Assembly (NCBI GenBank): GCA_025936275.1
Contig: JAICTR010000009.1
Coordinates: 1 to 18,990 of the forward strand
Length of the DNA: 18,990 nt
Source: Burkholderiales bacterium
Lineage (GTDB): Bacteria > Pseudomonadota > Gammaproteobacteria > Burkholderiales > Usitatibacteraceae
Direction: 5' to 3'
The notes under the pieces were generated by a model, which searched no databases, was not told the origin of the DNA, and worked only from the letters and a program-made list of their open reading frames with translations. Below are positions 15,196 through 18,990 of the stretch, piece after piece. Numbering within the stretch: position 1 is the first letter of the stretch; each line of letters begins with the position of its first letter. Both the position numbers and the translations under genes were made by a program.

Positions 15196-15266
15196 GGCTG
15201 TGATTGCGCGAAAGGCAGGTGAAGGGGAGCGCCATTTTCTCACGCCCACGACCCGCGGGCGCGGTC

Positions 15267-15311
15267 CCCAAAAAACAAGGACCCTCCCCGGCCTGGGGAC
15301 CGGGGAGGGTC
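15267..15311 (-). terminator. Intrinsic terminator hairpin in the glmS leader (attenuator or sRNA end)
   Basis: On the minus strand GACCCTCCCCGG (15311-15300) pairs perfectly over 12 bp with CCGGGGAGGGTC (15291-15280) around an 8-base loop. CTTGTTTTTT then runs to 15270. This is a textbook rho-independent terminator pointing toward glmS. The plus-strand side has no T-run, so it does not serve plus-strand genes. In addition, GGTCCCC (15301-15295) is complementary to GGGGACC (15269-15263) beyond the U-tract, offering an alternative fold. No minus-strand gene lies between it and glmU, over 1.2 kb upstream. Confidence 0.75.
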
Positions 15312-15484
15312 AAGCATAGGCGCCATGGCATCGGCCTCGTGTCGCCCTGCCGGGCCGCAGGAGAGGAGGAGACCTGCGAACCTGGAAGCATGTTGCGCCG
15401 CGCGGCGCCGGCGACGCAGCGGTATTTTTCGCAGCTGCATTGCCGAATATCGGACAGGCTCGCGTGCGCCAGGGCACGGGCGAC

Positions 15485-15513
15485 TTAACGCGGCCGGAGC
15501 GCGGTGCTAGACT
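15485..15513 (+). promoter_or_regulatory. Candidate sigma-70 promoter of the Crp-like gene
   Basis: TTAACG (15485-15490) and TAGACT (15508-15513) are separated by exactly 17 bp, and TGC before the -10 forms an extended -10. Each hexamer matches four of six consensus positions. Predicted transcription would start near 15520, leaving a leader of about 20 bases that contains AGAGAAGAA ahead of the ATG. Confidence 0.4.
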
Positions 15514-15541
15514 TCGGCGTCCTCCGGGCGAAGAGAAGAAC

Positions 15542-16195
15542 ATGACAGGGGATACACCGAGCGCCGCCCAACTCCAGTCCATATCGGACCCCTTCGTCCG
15601 CTCGCTCGCGGGGCTGGGACGGCTGCGCACCTACCCGAAGAACACGGTCTTCATCACCGAGGGCGACTCGAGCGACTCGGTGTTCGTCGTCCTCTCCGGC
15701 CGCGTCAAGGTATTCATCTCGGATACGGAAGGACACGAGATGATCCTCGATACCCAGGGCCCCGGCGAGTACGTGGGCGAGATGGCGCTCGACGGCAAGC
15801 CGCGGTCCGCCTCGGTGATGACGCTCGAGCCCACCACCTTCTCCGTGGTCGGACGCGACCCGGTGCGCGAAGCGATCCGCCACAACCCGGATTTCGCGCT
15901 CGACATGATCTCGCGAATCATCGACCGGGCACGGATCGCCACCAACAGCGTGAAGGACCTCGCGCTCCTCGACGTTTACGGCCGGGTCGCGCGGCTGCTC
16001 CTCAACATGGCCGTGGAAGCCGCGGACGGCAAGCTGCAGATCCCGGAGAAGATCACGCAGCAGGAAATCGCGGAGCGCGTGGGCGCGTCGCGCGACATGG
16101 TGAGCCGCATCTTCCGCGACCTCACCGCGGGCGGCTACATCAAGGTCGAGAACCGCATCGTCACCATCAACAAGAAGCCGCCCGCGCGCTGGTAG
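15542..16195 (+). CDS. Crp/Fnr-family transcriptional regulator, Crp-like
   Basis: This 217-residue protein has the Crp plan: an N-terminal cyclic-nucleotide-binding beta-roll (about 20-115), a dimerisation helix (about 120-145) and a winged helix-turn-helix (about 165-215). The phosphate-binding cassette reads GEMALDGKPRSASV, keeping the Glu and the Arg-Ser pair that hold cAMP in E. coli Crp. The helix segment SVKDLALLDVYGRVARLLLNMA closely follows Crp. The recognition helix is ASRDMVSRIF, keeping the two Arg of Crp RETVGR with Asp for Glu, so a TGTGA-like target is plausible. The N-terminus lacks the cysteine cluster of Fnr. ATG 15542 is preferred over the upstream in-frame start because AGAGAAGAA precedes it. 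It diverges from glmS. Its regulon is unknown. Confidence 0.9.
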   Translation: MTGDTPSAAQLQSISDPFVRSLAGLGRLRTYPKNTVFITEGDSSDSVFVVLSGRVKVFISDTEGHEMILDTQGPGEYVGEMALDGKPRSASVMTLEPTTFSVVGRDPVREAIRHNPDFALDMISRIIDRARIATNSVKDLALLDVYGRVARLLLNMAVEAADGKLQIPEKITQQEIAERVGASRDMVSRIFRDLTAGGYIKVENRIVTINKKPPARW

Positions 16196-16236
16196 CGCGG
16201 AATCTTCGGCATTCGCAGTCCCGACTTCTCCGTGTC

Positions 16237-16253
16237 GGCCGCGAATCGCGGCC
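16237..16253. repeat. GC-rich hairpin after the Crp-like gene
   Basis: GGCCGCG and CGCGGCC form a perfect 7-bp stem around the loop AAT, 41 bases after the regulator stop. No T-run follows on either strand. It could be a weak terminator or transcript-end stabiliser for the regulator mRNA, or chance in this G/C-rich gap. Confidence 0.35.
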
Positions 16254-16299
16254 CGCTACGCTGGGCTCGCCTAATCCCACGGCATGAAAGGCGATCGCC

Positions 16300-16503
16300 A
16301 TGCTCGACGACCTGCGCAAGCACGAACCGCAACCCTCCGCGGAAGAGAGCCATTGGATGGGCCTCGATCCCCTCGGCGCCGCGACCCGGGCGCTGGTGAT
16401 GGTCGGGATCTCGCCCATGATCGGCGTGGCCGCGAGCTACCTCGTCGCGCCAGACGATCCCGGCATCCCCGCGGTCGCCTCGGCGAGGACGGCCGCGAAC
16501 TAG
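16300..16503 (+). CDS. Small hypothetical protein, possibly membrane-associated
   Basis: I do not recognise this 67-residue protein. Its codons are almost all G/C at the third position, as in neighbouring genes, which argues for real coding. AAAGG at about 16287-16291 lies a good distance before the ATG. The first 25 residues are charged (LDDLRKHEPQPSAEES). A moderately hydrophobic stretch follows (about 27-49, AATRALVMVGISPMIGVAASYLV), which might be a transmembrane or amphipathic helix. The C-terminus is short and polar. It lies 104 bases after the Crp-like gene on the same strand and converges with glmU, 16 bases from its stop. No function can be given. Confidence 0.6.
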   Translation: MLDDLRKHEPQPSAEESHWMGLDPLGAATRALVMVGISPMIGVAASYLVAPDDPGIPAVASARTAAN

Positions 16504-16519
16504 GGACGGGCGCGGCGCG

Positions 16520-17890
16520 TCACTTCTTGCGCGGCCGCTGCCAGTCCGGCTTCGTGACCTGCTTCTTCTGGGTGAGCGTGAGGCCGCCGGGCGGTACGTC
16601 GTCGGTGATGGTGGCGCCGGCGGCGATGGTCGCGCCGCGGCCCACCGTGACCGGCGCGATGAGCTGCACGTCGGAGCCGATGTGCACGTCGTCCTCGATC
16701 ACCGTGCGGTGCTTGCGCGCGCCATCGTAGTTGCACGTGATGGTGCCGGCGCCGATGTTCACATCCGCCCCGACCGTGGAGTCGCCGACATACGCGAGGT
16801 GGTTCGCCTTGCTCGCGCGCCCGACGCGGCTCGCCTTCACCTCGACGAAGTTGCCGATGTGCACGTCGTCGTCGAGCTCGGTGCCCGGACGGATCCGCGC
16901 GAACGGGCCGATGCGCGCGTTCGAGCCCACCCGGGCGTCCTCGAGCAGAGAGAAGGGGCGGATCTCGGTGGCCGCGCCGATGGCCACGTCGTGCAGCACG
17001 CAGTGCGGGCCCAACTTCACGCCGTCGCCGAGCACCACGTGTCCCTCGAAGACGCAGCCGACATCGATGAAGACGTCGCGGCCGCATTCAAGCTCGCCGC
17101 GCACGTCGATGCGCGCCGGATCGGCGAGCGTCACGCCCGCCTCGAGAAGGCGCTCGGCCTCGCGCATCTGCAGTCGCCGCTCGAGGTTCGCGAGCTCGCG
17201 CTTGCTGTTGACGCCGAGGCACTCGTATTCGGCGGCGGGGTGGCGCACCTCGATGGCCACGCCATCGGCCACCGCCGCGGCGACGACGTCGGTGAGGTAG
17301 TACTCGCCCTGCGCGTTGTCGCTGCGCAGGCGCTCGAGCCAGGCGCGAAGCCGCGCGCCGGGGATTGCCATGATCCCGGTGTTCACCTCCGCGATCGCGC
17401 GCTCCTCGGCGCTCGCATCCTTCTCCTCGACGATGCGTGCGACGCGGCCATCGCGGTCGCGCACGATGCGCCCGTATCCCCCCGGCTCCTGGAGCACTTG
17501 GGTGAGAAGCGCGAGCTTGCCGGGCGCCGCGGCCTGCACGAGGGCGCGTAACGTCGCCGGCGAGATCAGGGGCACGTCGCCGTAAAGGACCAGGACCACG
17601 CCATCGGCCGCGAGCTGCGGCAAGGCCTGCATCACCGCATGACCGGTGCCGAGCTGGGGCGATTGCTCGACCCAGGTGATGTCCTTCGCATCCAGGCTCT
17701 CGCGGACCGCCGATCCGCCGTGTCCCACGACGACGCAAAGGCGCGCGGGCGAGAGCGAACGCGAAGCGTGCAGCACATGGGAGAGCAACGGCCGCCCGGC
17801 GAGGGGCTGGAGGACCTTGGGAAGGTGGGAGCGCATGCGCTTTCCCTGTCCCGCGGCGAGGATCACGACTTGCGGCGCGTTCGACGTCAT
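16520..17890 (-). CDS. glmU: Bifunctional UDP-N-acetylglucosamine pyrophosphorylase / glucosamine-1-phosphate N-acetyltransferase
   Basis: GlmU acetylates glucosamine-1-phosphate and then couples it to UTP, giving UDP-GlcNAc for peptidoglycan and LPS. Its 456 residues equal the E. coli length. The N-terminal nucleotidyltransferase begins VVILAAGQGKRMRSHLPKVLQ (Lys25 in the PK of the consensus), with LYGDVPLIS and GEYYLTDVVAAA further on. The C-terminal half (from about 250) is a left-handed beta-helix of hexapeptide repeats. RPGTELDDDVHIGNFVEVK and KANHLAYVGDSTVG hold the acetyltransferase residues, including the catalytic His. One variation is Lys where most relatives have Thr in GxGTRM. ATG 17890 is set by homology; its Shine-Dalgarno is weak. 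An atp-operon terminator ends 24 bases upstream. Confidence 0.97.
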   Translation of the reverse strand: MTSNAPQVVILAAGQGKRMRSHLPKVLQPLAGRPLLSHVLHASRSLSPARLCVVVGHGGSAVRESLDAKDITWVEQSPQLGTGHAVMQALPQLAADGVVLVLYGDVPLISPATLRALVQAAAPGKLALLTQVLQEPGGYGRIVRDRDGRVARIVEEKDASAEERAIAEVNTGIMAIPGARLRAWLERLRSDNAQGEYYLTDVVAAAVADGVAIEVRHPAAEYECLGVNSKRELANLERRLQMREAERLLEAGVTLADPARIDVRGELECGRDVFIDVGCVFEGHVVLGDGVKLGPHCVLHDVAIGAATEIRPFSLLEDARVGSNARIGPFARIRPGTELDDDVHIGNFVEVKASRVGRASKANHLAYVGDSTVGADVNIGAGTITCNYDGARKHRTVIEDDVHIGSDVQLIAPVTVGRGATIAAGATITDDVPPGGLTLTQKKQVTKPDWQRPRKK

Positions 17891-17914
17891 CGTTCGAGGT
17901 TCATCCGGCACGGC

Positions 17915-17946
17915 AAACAAAAAGGGCAGGGGGAAGACCCCTGCCC
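17915..17946 (-). terminator. Intrinsic terminator between atpC and glmU
   Basis: On the minus strand GGGCAGGGG (17946-17938) pairs with CCCCTGCCC (17932-17924) over 9 bp with a five-base loop. TTTTTGTTT follows (17923-17915). This is a clear rho-independent terminator for the atp operon. It is also only 24 bases before the glmU ATG, so partial read-through would feed glmU. The gap between it and atpC (17947-18015) shows nothing distinctive. Confidence 0.85.
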
Positions 17947-18015
17947 GCATGTGTTGCGCCTCTAAGTAAAGGAGTTTCGTGATCCCCCTACTACTACGCT
18001 TGCCATTCTACCACG

Positions 18016-18438
18016 TCAGCGCCGTTGCCGCAGCTTGCGGATCGCCGCGAGCTGGGCGGCCGCCTCGGCGAGCTCCGCCTGGGCCTTGGCGAACTCCATG
18101 GCGCTGGAGCGATTGCTCAGGGCCTCCTTGGCACGGCGCTCCGCCTCCATCGCCTTCGCCTCGTCGAGGTCGTGGGCACGAACCGACGTATCGGCGAGCA
18201 CCGTGACCCGATCGGGCTGCACCTCCATCATGCCGCCCGATACGTAGATCACTTCCTCGCTCGAATCGGTGCCGGGACGAATGCGCACGGTGCCGGGCTT
18301 GATGCGGGTGAGGAGCGGAGTGTGTTCCGGGAGGATGCCGAGCTCCCCGCCCTCACCCGGCGCGACGACCATCTCCGCCTCGCCGGAGAAGATCGACTCC
18401 TCGGCGCTCACGATGTCCACGTGCATGGTCTTGGCCAT
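18016..18438 (-). CDS. atpC: F1F0 ATP synthase epsilon subunit
   Basis: Epsilon is part of the central stalk of the F1 sector and can inhibit ATP hydrolysis. The 140-residue product matches the E. coli length (139). The N-terminal beta-sandwich (about 1-88) shows MHVDIVSAEESIFSGEAEMV, GELGILPEHTPLLTRIKPG and VSGGMMEVQPDRVTVLADT. The C-terminal helical hairpin (about 90-140) is Ala/Glu-rich (EAKAMEAERRAKEAL, AKAQAELAEAAAQLAAI). Its ATG shares one base with the atpD stop (TAATG), so it is translationally coupled and co-transcribed with the rest of the atp operon. The operon terminator follows 70 bases after its stop. Confidence 0.97.
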   Translation of the reverse strand: MAKTMHVDIVSAEESIFSGEAEMVVAPGEGGELGILPEHTPLLTRIKPGTVRIRPGTDSSEEVIYVSGGMMEVQPDRVTVLADTSVRAHDLDEAKAMEAERRAKEALSNRSSAMEFAKAQAELAEAAAQLAAIRKLRQRR

Positions 18439-18990
18439 TATTGCAGCGTCTTCGCCTTGTCGAAGGCCTCTTCGATGGTGCCCACCATGTAGAAGGCCTG
18501 CTCGGGGAGGTTGTCGCACTCGCCGTTCACGATCATCTTGAAGCCCTTGATCGTGTCCTTGAGCGTCACGTACTTGCCCGGCGAGCCGGTGAAGACCTCG
18601 GCCACGTGGAACGGCTGCGACAGGAAGCGCTGGATCTTGCGCGCGCGGCCGACCGCCAGCTTGTCCTCCGGCGAGAGCTCGTCCATGCCGAGGATCGCGA
18701 TGATGTCGCGCAGCTCCTTGTAGCGCTGCAGCACCTGCTGCACGGCACGGGTCGTGTTGTAGTGGTCTTCGCCCACGACGTTGGGGTCCACCTGGCGCGA
18801 CGTCGAGTCGAGCGGATCGACGGCGGGATAGATGCCGAGCGCGGCGATGTCGCGCGAGAGCACGACGGTCGCATCGAGGTGGCCGAAGGTGGTCGCCGGC
18901 GAGGGATCCGTGAGGTCGTCCGCGGGCACGTACACCGCCTGGATGGAGGTGATGGAGCCGGTCTTCGTCGAGGTGATGCGCTCCTGCAGC
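18438..18990 (-). CDS. atpD: F1F0 ATP synthase beta subunit, C-terminal part
   Basis: This is the catalytic subunit of F1, of which only the last 183 residues or so lie in the window; the 5' part runs off the right edge. The frame is open to the last bases and starts LQERITSTKTGSIT, which lies about 60 percent of the way along E. coli AtpD. Visible hallmarks are QAVYVPADDLTDPSPATTF, LGIYPAVDPLDSTSR (nucleotide-site Tyr region), IIAILGMDELSPEDK (the DELSEED lever) and FLSQPFHVAEVFTGSPGKYV. The TAA stop overlaps the atpC ATG. The internal GTG at 18935 is a Val codon, not a start. Confidence 0.98.
   Translation of the reverse strand, partial: LQERITSTKTGSITSIQAVYVPADDLTDPSPATTFGHLDATVVLSRDIAALGIYPAVDPLDSTSRQVDPNVVGEDHYNTTRAVQQVLQRYKELRDIIAILGMDELSPEDKLAVGRARKIQRFLSQPFHVAEVFTGSPGKYVTLKDTIKGFKMIVNGECDNLPEQAFYMVGTIEEAFDKAKTLQ

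Larger units (their letters stand above)
15196..15541. other. glmS-crp divergent intergenic region (346 bp)
   Basis: No credible protein gene lies in this gap. From right to left it holds a probable Crp-gene promoter (15485-15513), an A/T-richer patch around 15422-15452, a G/C-rich middle, and the minus-strand hairpin with U-tract (15270-15311). After the U-tract, 74 bases lead to the glmS ATG. A 28-codon minus-strand frame spanning the hairpin (ATG near 15326, stop near 15240) could be a leader peptide but lacks independent support. The minus strand here must carry either the glmS leader or a small RNA ending at 15270. Confidence 0.5.

Noticed and set aside
13333..15222. 629-codon plus-strand frame opposite glmS
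   Set aside because: It mirrors glmS on the other strand with His/Arg/Ala-rich sequence and no recognisable domain.
15240..15326. 28-codon leader peptide ahead of glmS spanning the terminator hairpin
   Set aside because: No ribosome-binding site, no run of regulatory codons and no stop-codon placement typical of attenuation; kept only as a remote possibility.
15325..15510. 61-codon plus-strand frame in the glmS-crp gap
   Set aside because: Arg/Ala/Cys-rich composition, poor codon pattern, and it overlaps the hairpin flank and the candidate promoter of the Crp-like gene.
1..18990. Defence system, mobile element or secondary-metabolite cluster
   Set aside because: No transposase, integrase, nuclease, reverse transcriptase, toxin-antitoxin pair, CRISPR repeats, NRPS/PKS domains or composition shift was seen. 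The gene content is housekeeping plus a small catabolic/transport locus.

Overview
The window looks like ordinary core chromosome of a GC-rich betaproteobacterium. The evidence is strong G/C bias at third codon positions, protein sequences that read as close relatives of proteobacterial housekeeping enzymes, and the hemE-priA and argS-SPOR-dsbA neighbourhoods, which I recall as common in that class. No tRNA, rRNA, CRISPR array, insertion sequence, prophage or toxin-antitoxin module was seen, and I found no convincing undescribed multi-gene system. The most interesting signals lie in non-coding DNA.

Left part (1-7053, all plus strand). hemE (5' end cut by the window edge) is followed by a 258-bp gap. 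This gap holds two perfect DnaA boxes, a degenerate third box, an A/T-rich patch and GC-rich repeats. Next comes priA (replication restart helicase). A tightly packed run follows: argS, a membrane-anchored SPOR protein of FtsN type, dsbA and a short-chain dehydrogenase. These look co-transcribed, with gaps from a 1-bp overlap to 37 bp.

Middle part (7050-12577). On the minus strand is a probable four-gene operon: an HMG-CoA-lyase-type enzyme, then the periplasmic binding protein, ATPase and permease of a nitrate/sulfonate/taurine-type ABC importer. It meets the SDR gene tail to tail on a shared CTAG. Diverging from it on the plus strand are a secreted DUF3455-type protein and an acyl-CoA dehydrogenase whose likely catalytic Glu sits at the isovaleryl/long-chain position.

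Right part (12584-18990). Reading leftward on the minus strand are atpD (partial), atpC, glmU, and then glmS with a 2-oxoglutarate/Fe(II)-oxygenase-like gene fused to it by an ATGA overlap. GlmS and GlmU supply UDP-GlcNAc for the cell wall. A strong terminator closes the atp operon just ahead of glmU. A second strong minus-strand terminator hairpin lies in the glmS leader, although no minus-strand gene lies between it and glmU. Between glmS and glmU, on the plus strand, are a Crp-like regulator and a small hypothetical protein.

The atp-glm cluster is commonly origin-proximal in proteobacteria. Together with the DnaA boxes next to priA, this makes an origin-proximal or DnaA-controlled locus the main hypothesis to test.
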